Shown here: positions 7,778 through 17,314 of the stretch, one piece after another | Layout of the letters: each line of letters starts with the position of its first letter | Numbering within the stretch: position 1 is the first letter of the stretch | Translations under genes and position numbers: made by a program | NCBI RefSeq assembly: GCF_044594925.1 | Contig: NZ_CP138991.1 | Coordinates: 2,294,001 to 2,358,000 of the forward strand | DNA from: Maribacter sp044594925 | GTDB taxonomy: Bacteria > Bacteroidota > Bacteroidia > Flavobacteriales > Flavobacteriaceae | Direction: 5' to 3' | Length of the DNA: 64,000 nt | The notes under the pieces: generated by a model | Told to the model about the DNA's origin: nothing | The model's database searches: none | The model's input: only the letters and a program-made list of their open reading frames with translations

Positions 7778-8482
7778 TTACTGTAGCTTAAATGTAATCG
7801 GAATACTGAAAGGTACACGTACTGCCCTACCTCTTTGTTTACCCGGTGTCATCCTTGGTAATTTACCAATAATTCTTGCCGCCTCTTTTTCTAGATTCTT
7901 GTCTGGACCACGCATTCTAACATTACCAATACTACCGTCCTTTTGAATAACAAACATAATATTAACCCTTCCTTGAACACCCATTTCTTGAGCAATTTCT
8001 GGATAACGGAAGTTTTTACTAATATGCTTCTGCATCATTTTATTAAAACAAGCTCTTTTATTACTTTCCTTTTCACAACCCGGAAAAACAGGAACATTTT
8101 CAATCACGGCGAAAGGAACATCAACATCTTCTTCCATTTCCTCCACCTCAACATCTTCGACCTCCATAATTTCTTCCTCTTGACTGGTCTCCGTAGACTC
8201 AATAACGGTTTCCTCAACCTCTTCTTCATCTTCTACAACCTCTATAATTTCAGGTGCGGCCGGTGGCGGTGGCGGTGGTGGTGTTTTTATTTGCTCCGTC
8301 ATTGGAACTTCTTCATCCAATAAATCATCCACATTCATAGAAATGTCATAATCATTGTTCTCATCGTACGTTTTCCATTCAAATGCTACATAAGTAAACA
8401 GCATTACGGCAAACAGACCAATTACAAAATAGAGACTACTATTTTTTGTTAAGTCCGCTTTAGGATTCTTTTTAGGTTCCAT
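7778..8482 (-). CDS. TonB-like energy transducer
   Basis: 234 residues: cytoplasmic N terminus, one membrane helix (about 16-34), a run of seven prolines (about 69-75), a strongly acidic linker (about 80-125), and a C-terminal TonB domain (about 150-234) with YPEIAQEMGVQGRVNIMFVI and the final VPFSIPITFKLQ. TonB couples the proton motive force to outer-membrane transporters. The very acidic rather than basic/proline linker is typical of Bacteroidota versions. No ExbB/ExbD genes are nearby, so it probably joins complexes encoded elsewhere. Confidence 0.9.
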   Translation of the reverse strand: MEPKKNPKADLTKNSSLYFVIGLFAVMLFTYVAFEWKTYDENNDYDISMNVDDLLDEEVPMTEQIKTPPPPPPPAAPEIIEVVEDEEEVEETVIESTETSQEEEIMEVEDVEVEEMEEDVDVPFAVIENVPVFPGCEKESNKRACFNKMMQKHISKNFRYPEIAQEMGVQGRVNIMFVIQKDGSIGNVRMRGPDKNLEKEAARIIGKLPRMTPGKQRGRAVRVPFSIPITFKLQ

Positions 8483-8544
8483 ATATCTTCAATTTTGTGA
8501 TTGCTAATTTAACTAATAAAATCATAATTATGCAATTAAAATTT

Positions 8545-8937
8545 TCATTTTAACGGCCATTTGCCTGAAAACAACACCTTGCTAGCCATCGTTCCGGACA
8601 AGGCCCCTACAGTATTGGCTATTGCATCTAAAACATCTCCTTCCCTATTCACCGTAAACATTGCTTGTAATACCTCAATAATTATGCCATAGGTAATAGC
8701 GAAAATTAGCGCTGAAACAAGGCATTTATAAAGTTTTAAACGATTTTTAAATTGCTCCTTCAATGCAAATACCCCTAGGACGACTAAAATAAAATAGAAT
8801 CCGAAATGGACCATTTTATCAAAATAAGGGATATTAAAATAGGAGAGGTCTGCCCCCTCAAAAGAAGATAAGCTGGAAAATGTTACAAACATTAACCAGC
8901 TTATAAATCCTAATCTGAATACGATTTTTTTAAGCAC
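8545..8937 (-). CDS. VanZ-like family membrane protein
   Basis: About 130 residues with four membrane helices and the VanZ-like pattern DKMVHFGFYFILVVLGVFAL, followed by EVLQAMFTVNREGDVLDAIANTVGA. I chose GTG at 8935-8937, which makes the protein start LKKIVFRLGF directly before the first helix and overlaps gcvH by 8 bases. ATG codons at 8961 and 8976 would give a longer overlap. Function of this family outside teicoplanin resistance is unknown. Coupling to gcvH is common in this bacterial family. Confidence 0.8.
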   Translation of the reverse strand: MLKKIVFRLGFISWLMFVTFSSLSSFEGADLSYFNIPYFDKMVHFGFYFILVVLGVFALKEQFKNRLKLYKCLVSALIFAITYGIIIEVLQAMFTVNREGDVLDAIANTVGALSGTMASKVLFSGKWPLK

Positions 8938-9310
8938 CAACAAGGGCTTTGTAATCTTCATCACTAAGCAAATCATCTAACTCGCTTTCATCGCTGAACT
9001 TTATCTTCACCATCCATCCATCACCGTAGGGGTCAGTGTTTACTTTTTCAGGTTCATCTTCTAGTGACTCGTTAAATTCTATAATTTCACCCGAGAGTGG
9101 CAAAAACAAGTCAGAAACCGTCTTAACAGCTTCAACCGTACCAAAGACCTCTTCCCTGTCCAATGACTCGTCCAAGGTATCCACTTCCACATAAACGATG
9201 TCTCCAAGTTCTCCTTGGGCAAAATCAGTAATCCCAACAGTGGCAATATCACCATCTATCTTTACCCATTCATGATCCTTTGTATATTTTAATTCTGATG
9301 GTGTATTCAT
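8930..9310 (-). CDS. gcvH: Glycine cleavage system H protein
   Basis: 126 residues from the ATG at 9310 (MNTPSELKYTKDHEWVK). An upstream in-frame ATG at 9334 would add eight unconserved residues. The lipoyl attachment lysine is Lys63 in TVEAVKTVSDL, with the FAQGELGDIVYVE strand before it and DPYGDGWMVKI after. H protein carries the aminomethyl group between the P, T and L proteins, which are not encoded here. Its end overlaps the VanZ-like gene. Confidence 0.95.
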   Translation of the reverse strand: MNTPSELKYTKDHEWVKIDGDIATVGITDFAQGELGDIVYVEVDTLDESLDREEVFGTVEAVKTVSDLFLPLSGEIIEFNESLEDEPEKVNTDPYGDGWMVKIKFSDESELDDLLSDEDYKALVGA

Positions 9311-9462
9311 TATGTCTGTTTTGAATTTGAACAAATGTAAATTATTCTTGAAAAGTATTCAAATGGAAGTTTAAAATTAAACGACAAATAAAACTACCTA
9401 ATTTTTATAAAGGGACAATGTCACTATCACTTTCTAAAATGATAATCAGTTTATCCAGATTT

Positions 9463-12400
9463 TTAGTTACCAAAATTATACCGTAGTGTAAACCCTGCAT
9501 TGATAGTAGTCTGTGGAAAGGCCGTAGACACAGCAAATTGAGAAAAGGAGTGATCGTAAAAGAACAAGGCGTTCAATTGTTTACTTAGCGCATAATCCGC
9601 CGTAAACTTAATAGATAATAAATTCTGTCCCGATGTTATTTGGTTATTGTCAATATCTAAATTTCTAATGATGGTGATATTATCCCTAAGGGTAACATCT
9701 GCCTTTAAGTTTAAATCTCCTTTTAATCGCGTTTTATTCCCTCCAATATTGGTCACGAATTTCACATCCTTTATCCGGTATCCTAAACCTACGGTGTATT
9801 CTTTTCCGTTAATTTCCGTCATTAAATTATTGTCAAAACTAAGGGACAAAGCTCTATCCGTTCTTACCTCCGCCAATACACTCACGGAATTTTTCATCTC
9901 AAAATCTACACGCATTAGCGGATTAAACTGATCGGTTAGCACCACATTGTTAATGATATTATCAGGCAGAACATCCAAAGTCTCCAAATCAATTGCCCCG
10001 TTCTCTTTTTCAAGGTTTGTTTGGAAAGAATTTATACTGTACGAAGCTCTATACCCATGCTGTAAAGAAAAACGTTTGAATTTCTTTTTGAACCATTTGT
10101 TTTTCATTAAACCCGTAAACTTAACATTCCAGTTTGGAATTGGAATATCCCTAAAGGCATCTAAATTTACCCTATCCACATCTTGCCCTGTGTATGCTGC
10201 AAAGAATGCAGGCAATAACACATCTTGTTGTGTTTTACCATAACGTTCAGGAAAACCATCCGCATCTAAAGTGCCTGGAGCTTCTCCCCTATCTGATACC
10301 AAACGATTGGCGATAGTAATTCTATTGTCCTTGAATTTTTGAAAATTAGAGGAATCGAATTCGTCACTTTTTCCAAAAGCAGTACCAATCATCATGGTAG
10401 AAATACTAAAGCTTCCAAAATTATTGCCTAATTGCACTTGGTAAGGTTCTGCCGCATCCAAATCAATATTGAAGTTCTCCTGATAGCTATTAGAAAATTG
10501 CCTGTCGGCGACCAAATCAATAGTTAAATCTCTCGTAGGCTGGGCGGTAGCCGTAATATTCAATTGCTTATTGGTTCTTTTGATAAACTGCTCATTAAAT
10601 TCCGGAAATGCGGTTAACCATCCATTTCTAGCAGCTTCAAAGCGTACATCTGCCTGACTTCCAAATACAAAACCTATAGTTGGTCTTGCGGTACCTATGA
10701 ATCCTACAGATTGTGTGTACCCTGGTAATACCGTACCGTTATTTTCGTTGTAGTTGATGTTCAATCGTTTTACCATGGTCAATACATCAACCACCGTATT
10801 GAACAAACCGCTGGTTTTTTTCTCAACTTTTTCTTCTCCATCAGCTAAGATACCCGCCTTATCCCTACGGATTGGTCCGGAACTTCGCTTCGTTGCCTTT
10901 TCCCTTTTCTTAAGACCAATAAGGTCGTAGAACTTTTGCATGGTCAACGACGCGGTGAGCGCATGCGTGTTGGCATTTTGGATAGTATTTATTTGCGCAT
11001 TAGGATCATTTAAGGCAATCTGAGCCACTTCTGCAAGTGCATCACCTCCACGCTGCCAGTCAAAATTACTGGTATAGGTATACTGTGCGTTGATAAAATC
11101 CAATGCAGGGATTTTAGCAAATGGAAGTTCATAATTTAGCTGCATCTCTTGGGAGTGCCTATTGGGTTCCCCTATGTCAAAAAAGCCGTCCCATAGACCT
11201 AGGGTTTCATCAATATCAGACCTTGGATTACCATCTTCCTCAAAATAATTTCTAACAATGTTATTATTAGAAGCCGTAAGATTTAGCCGTAATGATTTCG
11301 TTAAATTATAATTAACAGCATATTGCCAGTTGAACAAATAGTTACGTTGCTGTAGTTCTGGAAGTTCTAAACGATCTACGCCTTCCTCCCTTACATCTCT
11401 AAAACGCTGTGCATTGAACTGTCTATTAATATTTGAGTTCAGTGAAACGCTGGCTGGTAATAAATTTAGATTTAAATCCTTCAACCACTTCCAGTATCTA
11501 CCGTTAAATAAAGAGTCTTTCTTGGCAAAAGGAGCCACCTCAAGAGGGTCAAAACTATGGCTGTATACAAAGCCCGTGTTTACGTTTTGATCACGTAATT
11601 CGGCAATCTCAAAATCTCTATGTTCCGTTTCGTTATAGGAATAATTAAAGGTAAAGTTCTCTATATCATAGAAATTCTCATCAGCTTCTTCGCCCCTATC
11701 CTTACGAACACCAATTAAATTAAAACTAGTTCTCTTGGTATAATCTTCAGCTTGTTCTCTTATTTCATCGGCAGCCTCCTCATCAGGGGCAGCATCTATC
11801 AAATCATCAAGTTTTAAATCATCGTATACGGGGTCAAATTCAGGTGTAATGACCTGTTCAGAAATACCATAGTTAAATGGTAGTTGTATACCCCATTTCT
11901 TAGGAAGTAATTGCCCGACATTAACGTTGGTCACCACATCATAAGAGGTAGCATCTTCACGCGCACGCTCATTAGGCATCTGGTCTATAGACCCAAAACC
12001 TGAAGTACTTGTGCTCCCTGTGGCCGTTACGTTTGCAAAATCGGCAATATTAGCATCAATAGCAGCTACTGCCGCATAACCACCATTATTGTCCAAACCT
12101 GCCAAACGCAATTCATTGAACCACACCTCTCCCCTTGCAGGAAGATTGTCTTGGTTCTTAATACCTACCATAATACTTCTGATACTTCCCAAGGACGGAT
12201 TACCCCTTATACCTATACGAATTCTACCAGGAGTACGCACATCAAATTCGTTTACGGGGAAAACCTCTCCGTTCTCCACTTCAAAGAAACGCACCTCACT
12301 CAAATCTCCGCCTTGTATCCAGAGTGATTTAACCTTATTTAAATCACTAAGGTCAATATCCATTTCATTAACCTCTGGCCATATTTCACTTTCCGAAACC

Positions 12401-15400
12401 GCATTGAACGGCGTAAACTGCAAAGGCAATTCTATTTGGTAGAAATTCTGTGAAAAATCAGTACCCATTCGTAGGAAACCAACTAGTGGTGTAGAGCTAT
12501 CTGCATAATCACTATCCACTATTTTTTCCGCATGCATGAACATCTTTAAATTCTTGTATTGCCTGATATCGATATTTAAGTTCTTGAAAACTCCTCTTGA
12601 ATCTTCTGCCTCTAAATTTTCGACCAGCAAGGAAAGTGACTGTTCATTCTGGCGGATAATAGTGTTATTATTGTTCAACTGTTCCCGGACAACGCCTGGA
12701 GGTAATACATACGGAATTGGAATTCTACCACTATTTTCCTCAATATTAACCGTATTCACATCCAAGGTAGTACCATCATCTGCAGGATTATCATCGATAT
12801 CCACATCTTGAAGCGTTTTTGTATACGTTCTCCAATCTCCACGCACTAAATCTAGCGTAGCAAAACGTAAAACTGTTGGACTATTGAAGCCCGTCATATA
12901 CATACGCATAAAACTAATGGACCTAAAATCCGTTATTCCTCCTACGGCATCGGTGAAATCACTCAAAGGAATTTTATACTGTATCCATCTTCGGTTTAAC
13001 TGATCACCATTAGGTAATTCCGGTGTAATACCTTCTTTGATATCTGTAACGTACTTATCGTTAATAGTGGTGTTCGGTTTTATTTCAACACGATATTCAT
13101 AATAACTGTTGACCGTGTTCATGGTCAAATCCCTATCAATATCCTCCACATCGGGTAAAGTGGTAGAACCACGATTGGTGTTGGTCACCTGTACGGGAGA
13201 GTTTCCATCAGGATTATTAAAATCTAGATAACGTTCTAGAATTCCTCCTTCCCTGTTCAAGTAATACTGATAATTATCCAAAGCAGGATCTTCCGCGGGA
13301 TTACTATCGTAAATGGCCGCCTCCGCCGCATCGTTTAAACCATCAAAACCGATATCTTGTAAAGCTCTATTTGGCTCACTCGCATCAAAGGCATAGACTA
13401 AAGATTGTGTTGCAGGAACCTCACCCCAAGAAGTAGGTGCTACGAAATCGTTGCTATCGACACCGGGAAGTCCATTTTCATATTGTTTCTTACCATCACG
13501 CAGTACGTCCTCAGAAATATTTCCCAAGTTCAATACCAGCTCTCCTGCCGTTGTGGCTTCTCCGTCAACATAAGGGTCTAACACCCAAAATTGAACAAAT
13601 TCCACATTGGCCTGTTCAAAATTTGTACTACTCAAAGAACGCATAATACCACCCCATTTCTCTGTGGGTTGTGCATTAGTAAAATTAGGATTGTTGTTAT
13701 AGGGTCCTTTTAAATTGGGATAGTAGGCCATATCCAAAGTTCCCTGAACCGTAGTTTGCCCTTGGGCAATATCTACCTGAGGAAAAACCTCATCTATAAA
13801 TACCCTACGAGTGGGGTTTGTAGAAATATCGTTATCACTAATACCATCCGGTCTTTGGTTGGTGTAGAAAATAGGGTCAATCGTATACCAAGCCATTTTT
13901 GCCCTTCCAAAACCATTTTCCAGGTTTGCATCATCTTCAGGCGAGCTACCTGCTAATTGCCCGCCAGGAGCAAATTCTAAAGGTGTACTTGCTAGCGTCC
14001 AGCCCAACGAAGCCCTAATATCTATTAATGCTTGCGCACCTTCGAAATCATCTAAATACGTCGTTGTTTCTCCTTGAAAATCTGCATTTTTGGGCGAATT
14101 AGGTTTTAACCAAGCTACTTCCGCCCGGACCGACACATTCGAAGGAACGTCCGTATCTATGTTCGGGAGTTTGTTTACCATCCTTGTTAACCAAGGAACC
14201 TCAGTAGAGAAATTACCGTTTAGTCCAAAAATGGTATTATTTACGGGTTCTACCCCGAAGTTTGATTTTTGGGTCAATGGTCTTTCGTTCAAGTTTAAAA
14301 GTGTACCGCCTAATACAAAGTTTTCGTTAATCTGATGCTCCACATTAATCCCGGTAAAACGCCTGGTTTGTTGCCCAAAGACCGCATTGTTCTCCACAGA
14401 GATATTAATTGGAGTGTTAGAAGCCTCTAAACTTGGATCTAAAATCTGTACCGTACCCGCCTGATAGTTTACCGTATAATCAATACCTTCCTGCAATTGC
14501 CTGCCGCCTGCCGTAACACGAACAGAACCCCTAGGCACATTAAATGCACCTATAGGAATACCGTTACTACCTTCCGCTTTGTACCTACCTTTTAATAGAA
14601 ACTTGTTCTTTTCCGGGTCTTGTAGCGCAGCTGCCTTGGTAAGTTCGTACATATCCCTAAATACGTACTGATTTTGATTTTCATTATAAGCCGATGGATT
14701 ATTATACTGGTCCGCGTTTCCATTTTCCAAGGTTTGGAAAAGAAACTCTCCAAAGGGCTCCACCTTGGTGAACACAATACGCCCGCCTTGCGTATCTATG
14801 GTTATTCCCGGAATAAAATCAAAGAAACCATCGCCCCCAGGTTGTATATCATTATAAACGTTCAAACGGTCTAGATTAAAGACGTCCAAAAGAATACGTT
14901 CCTGTAAACCATCTGGCCAACCTGTTCCCGGACCTTCCTCAATTGGCGTAATATAGTTACGCGGTGTAGGGTCAGAATACAGAATATTCATCTTAAAATC
15001 TTCCTGACTTAACCTAAAAGCGCCCGTGGCATAAATATTCTTCATCATCAAATCCCAAATAGGATCACTGATGTTGGTAATATTACTTTTCAAAAGCTTT
15101 AAAACCAAGGTATTATTTTCAATAATAGGATTGGCACCTCCTGATATGGTAGTGGCATCCAAACCACCGTTCGCAAACTCCCCAACCTGAAAAACTTCTC
15201 CTTGAAAAGTATACTGATAAGCAACGGCCAAAACCTCATCGTTACTTAGGCGTTGGTTCAGAGAAACATAACCTAGTTGCGTATTAAAATCATAATCGCG
15301 CCCCTGTTCCAGCTTTCTAGCGTTTTCTAAAATAGCGTAGTCAAAACCTTGATTAGGATTATATCCTGCAGCAAAACTACCTGCATTGAATCCTGATTCA

Positions 15401-16641
15401 ACGGTTGCTATATCTCTAATATTATCTGTTAACGCACCTCCAGACCCAATAAGCGCCGGATCAAAATCGTTAGCGTTGTTCCTTGGCCTTAAATCGGCGA
15501 TATTATTAAAAAATCCGGCTCCGGCACCATTATTTTGACCCACACGGGTTTTTGTCTCATCCGCTTCACCTAAATCCTGTAAAGCTACAACGTTTCGCAC
15601 ATTAAGGGTTTGCTGGCTTCTATTGGTTACCCAAACCTCTAGTCTAGTAATCTGTATTTGACTCTGTATATAGGGGTATTGCGCCAAAGCTTGGTCGTAA
15701 CTATCCCTAAAGAACTGTGACAAGAAGAAGTGCTTATCCTCGTCATAGTCCAAAGCCGTGATATTGAACTCATTTATGGTACCACCACCCTGGGCGACTA
15801 CGGTATTATTTTGAGAGCGTTGTTCAGAAAAAACTGCGGTAACCGTTGTTTTTCCAAACTGCAACTGGGTTTTTACCCCGAACAAACTCTGAGCACCCTG
15901 TATTAAAGAACTATTTAGTGGCATGTTAACATTACCCACTTCAATCTTTCTAATAATATCATCTTCAGTAGGCGTATAATCCAACTTCACGATATTCTGA
16001 AAATCAAAAGTAGCCTCTGTATCATAATTAGCAGTAACCTGCAATCGTTCCCCGATTTTACCAAGCATACTTAAGCTAATACGTTGATCAAAATCAAAGG
16101 ATAAGTTTGTTCTATTTCTTGGCGACAATGCAGGGTTATCATTCTTTTGCCAAATGACACCTAAGTCCATTGCAACAGAACCCTGTGGAATTACCTCAAT
16201 GGTGTTTCCTCCAAATACAGACTGAAAGAAATCATTATTGACATAAAAATTGGGAAGTAAATTTTTACGGGCTTCCTCACTACCTTCTTTTTTACCGGAA
16301 TAAGCATCGGATTTTTCTTTAAAGTAAGACTTGATACCTTCCTTTCTAATTAAATCATAATACTGAGCAGGCGTTAAAATTATAGGATAACCAATATCAA
16401 AATTACCCACACTTTCATTGTAGATATACCTATCTAGCTCTGCATCATATATATATTTGGAAACGATACTATCAGGATTCTCTAGGACAATTTTACCTAA
16501 ATCAAAACCTGTCTTAACAGAATCTACCTCCTGCTCATCTGTCTCCTGTGCAATGGACACAGCCATTGAAGCAAAAAATAGAATGAATAGGAAAGTTGAC
16601 TTAAAAGTTATTTTAAGAATTTTTGTTGCCCCTTGTTTCAA
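9463..16641 (-). CDS. sprA: SprA, outer-membrane translocon of the type IX secretion system (gliding motility)
   Basis: 2392 residues, the expected size for SprA/SovA, with a signal peptide ending near residue 31 (SMAVSIAQ). The sequence is rich in aromatic/polar alternation, as expected for the very large 36-strand barrel known for SprA. It contains the family's repeated patterns VPWLTRMVNKLPNIDTD, GEVWFNELRLAGLDNNGG and an end in FGN with terminal beta strand. SprA forms the pore through which proteins with type IX C-terminal domains cross the outer membrane, and it is needed for gliding. It follows ruvA by 5 bases, so maeB-ruvA-sprA probably share transcripts. One small candidate client is encoded at 58.5 kb. 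Confidence 0.97.
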   Translation of the reverse strand: MKQGATKILKITFKSTFLFILFFASMAVSIAQETDEQEVDSVKTGFDLGKIVLENPDSIVSKYIYDAELDRYIYNESVGNFDIGYPIILTPAQYYDLIRKEGIKSYFKEKSDAYSGKKEGSEEARKNLLPNFYVNNDFFQSVFGGNTIEVIPQGSVAMDLGVIWQKNDNPALSPRNRTNLSFDFDQRISLSMLGKIGERLQVTANYDTEATFDFQNIVKLDYTPTEDDIIRKIEVGNVNMPLNSSLIQGAQSLFGVKTQLQFGKTTVTAVFSEQRSQNNTVVAQGGGTINEFNITALDYDEDKHFFLSQFFRDSYDQALAQYPYIQSQIQITRLEVWVTNRSQQTLNVRNVVALQDLGEADETKTRVGQNNGAGAGFFNNIADLRPRNNANDFDPALIGSGGALTDNIRDIATVESGFNAGSFAAGYNPNQGFDYAILENARKLEQGRDYDFNTQLGYVSLNQRLSNDEVLAVAYQYTFQGEVFQVGEFANGGLDATTISGGANPIIENNTLVLKLLKSNITNISDPIWDLMMKNIYATGAFRLSQEDFKMNILYSDPTPRNYITPIEEGPGTGWPDGLQERILLDVFNLDRLNVYNDIQPGGDGFFDFIPGITIDTQGGRIVFTKVEPFGEFLFQTLENGNADQYNNPSAYNENQNQYVFRDMYELTKAAALQDPEKNKFLLKGRYKAEGSNGIPIGAFNVPRGSVRVTAGGRQLQEGIDYTVNYQAGTVQILDPSLEASNTPINISVENNAVFGQQTRRFTGINVEHQINENFVLGGTLLNLNERPLTQKSNFGVEPVNNTIFGLNGNFSTEVPWLTRMVNKLPNIDTDVPSNVSVRAEVAWLKPNSPKNADFQGETTTYLDDFEGAQALIDIRASLGWTLASTPLEFAPGGQLAGSSPEDDANLENGFGRAKMAWYTIDPIFYTNQRPDGISDNDISTNPTRRVFIDEVFPQVDIAQGQTTVQGTLDMAYYPNLKGPYNNNPNFTNAQPTEKWGGIMRSLSSTNFEQANVEFVQFWVLDPYVDGEATTAGELVLNLGNISEDVLRDGKKQYENGLPGVDSNDFVAPTSWGEVPATQSLVYAFDASEPNRALQDIGFDGLNDAAEAAIYDSNPAEDPALDNYQYYLNREGGILERYLDFNNPDGNSPVQVTNTNRGSTTLPDVEDIDRDLTMNTVNSYYEYRVEIKPNTTINDKYVTDIKEGITPELPNGDQLNRRWIQYKIPLSDFTDAVGGITDFRSISFMRMYMTGFNSPTVLRFATLDLVRGDWRTYTKTLQDVDIDDNPADDGTTLDVNTVNIEENSGRIPIPYVLPPGVVREQLNNNNTIIRQNEQSLSLLVENLEAEDSRGVFKNLNIDIRQYKNLKMFMHAEKIVDSDYADSSTPLVGFLRMGTDFSQNFYQIELPLQFTPFNAVSESEIWPEVNEMDIDLSDLNKVKSLWIQGGDLSEVRFFEVENGEVFPVNEFDVRTPGRIRIGIRGNPSLGSIRSIMVGIKNQDNLPARGEVWFNELRLAGLDNNGGYAAVAAIDANIADFANVTATGSTSTSGFGSIDQMPNERAREDATSYDVVTNVNVGQLLPKKWGIQLPFNYGISEQVITPEFDPVYDDLKLDDLIDAAPDEEAADEIREQAEDYTKRTSFNLIGVRKDRGEEADENFYDIENFTFNYSYNETEHRDFEIAELRDQNVNTGFVYSHSFDPLEVAPFAKKDSLFNGRYWKWLKDLNLNLLPASVSLNSNINRQFNAQRFRDVREEGVDRLELPELQQRNYLFNWQYAVNYNLTKSLRLNLTASNNNIVRNYFEEDGNPRSDIDETLGLWDGFFDIGEPNRHSQEMQLNYELPFAKIPALDFINAQYTYTSNFDWQRGGDALAEVAQIALNDPNAQINTIQNANTHALTASLTMQKFYDLIGLKKREKATKRSSGPIRRDKAGILADGEEKVEKKTSGLFNTVVDVLTMVKRLNINYNENNGTVLPGYTQSVGFIGTARPTIGFVFGSQADVRFEAARNGWLTAFPEFNEQFIKRTNKQLNITATAQPTRDLTIDLVADRQFSNSYQENFNIDLDAAEPYQVQLGNNFGSFSISTMMIGTAFGKSDEFDSSNFQKFKDNRITIANRLVSDRGEAPGTLDADGFPERYGKTQQDVLLPAFFAAYTGQDVDRVNLDAFRDIPIPNWNVKFTGLMKNKWFKKKFKRFSLQHGYRASYSINSFQTNLEKENGAIDLETLDVLPDNIINNVVLTDQFNPLMRVDFEMKNSVSVLAEVRTDRALSLSFDNNLMTEINGKEYTVGLGYRIKDVKFVTNIGGNKTRLKGDLNLKADVTLRDNITIIRNLDIDNNQITSGQNLLSIKFTADYALSKQLNALFFYDHSFSQFAVSTAFPQTTINAGFTLRYNFGN

Positions 16642-16646
16642 ACTTG

Positions 16647-17228
16647 TTACAAATTTTTGAGCGCGAGTTTTATTATGTTTTCCACGCTTAGAGATGAATC
16701 CTGGGAGATTACCTTATCTACAACCTTTTCGGCTTGTCTTCTAGCAAATCCTAGAACCTCTAAAGCAGATAACGCTTCATCTTTATTTGTATTGTTTTGA
16801 GTTAGGGAAACTTCGTCTATATCATACACTTTTAAAACCTTGTCCCTTAAATCTAAAATTACTCGCTGAGCGGTTTTAGCGCCGATACCTTTTATGCTTT
16901 GGATAGTGGGTACATCTCCGTTGGCAATAGCATCTCTAATTTGTGCAGGACTTAGAGAGGACAACATAGTTCTTGCAGTACTGGCACCAATGCCCGAAAC
17001 CGATAATAATAAACGAAATATTTCTCTTTCCGATTTCTCAGCGAAACCGAACAAGGTATGGGAATCTTCTTTTACCTGTAGATGTGTGTACAGACTGATT
17101 AATTCACCTTCTTGAATCTTAGAAAAAGTATGTAAGGAGATATTAACGAAATACCCTACCCCAGCGCATTCTATAACTACGTCGGTAGGGTTCTTTTCTA
17201 CTAATTTTCCTTTAAGGTGATGAATCAT
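16647..17228 (-). CDS. ruvA: Holliday junction branch migration protein RuvA
   Basis: 193 residues with the three RuvA domains: N-terminal OB fold (MIHHLKGKLVEKNPTDVVIE, about 1-62), tandem helix-hairpin-helix motifs (LLSVSGIGASTARTMLS and IQSIKGIGAKTAQRVILDL, about 70-135), and a C-terminal domain III (about 145-193) that contacts RuvB. RuvA tetramers bind four-way junctions and recruit the RuvB motor, which lies separately at 23.4-24.5 kb. It sits between maeB and sprA on the same strand. Confidence 0.95.
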   Translation of the reverse strand: MIHHLKGKLVEKNPTDVVIECAGVGYFVNISLHTFSKIQEGELISLYTHLQVKEDSHTLFGFAEKSEREIFRLLLSVSGIGASTARTMLSSLSPAQIRDAIANGDVPTIQSIKGIGAKTAQRVILDLRDKVLKVYDIDEVSLTQNNTNKDEALSALEVLGFARRQAEKVVDKVISQDSSLSVENIIKLALKNL

Positions 17229-17257
17229 TGGTTAAATTCAGGTTCAAAAATTAAGCT

Positions 17258-17278
17258 CAAGTTCAAGTTCAAGTTCAA
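17258..17278. repeat. Short hexanucleotide tandem repeat between maeB and ruvA
   Basis: About three and a half copies of CAAGTT on the plus strand (TTGAAC-type units on the coding strand), 30 bases upstream of the ruvA start, with degenerate copies on both sides (GGTTCAAAAATTAAGCTCAA). It lies in the 86-base gap downstream of maeB. Confidence 0.6.
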
Positions 17279-17314
17279 TGTTTAACGATTGCCTTTAGAC
17301 TTATCTACTGTTTA

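Noticed and set aside
7943..8323. 126-residue plus-strand ORF opposite the tonB-like gene
   Set aside because: Asn/Phe/Trp-rich complement of the acidic/proline linker, without any gene features.
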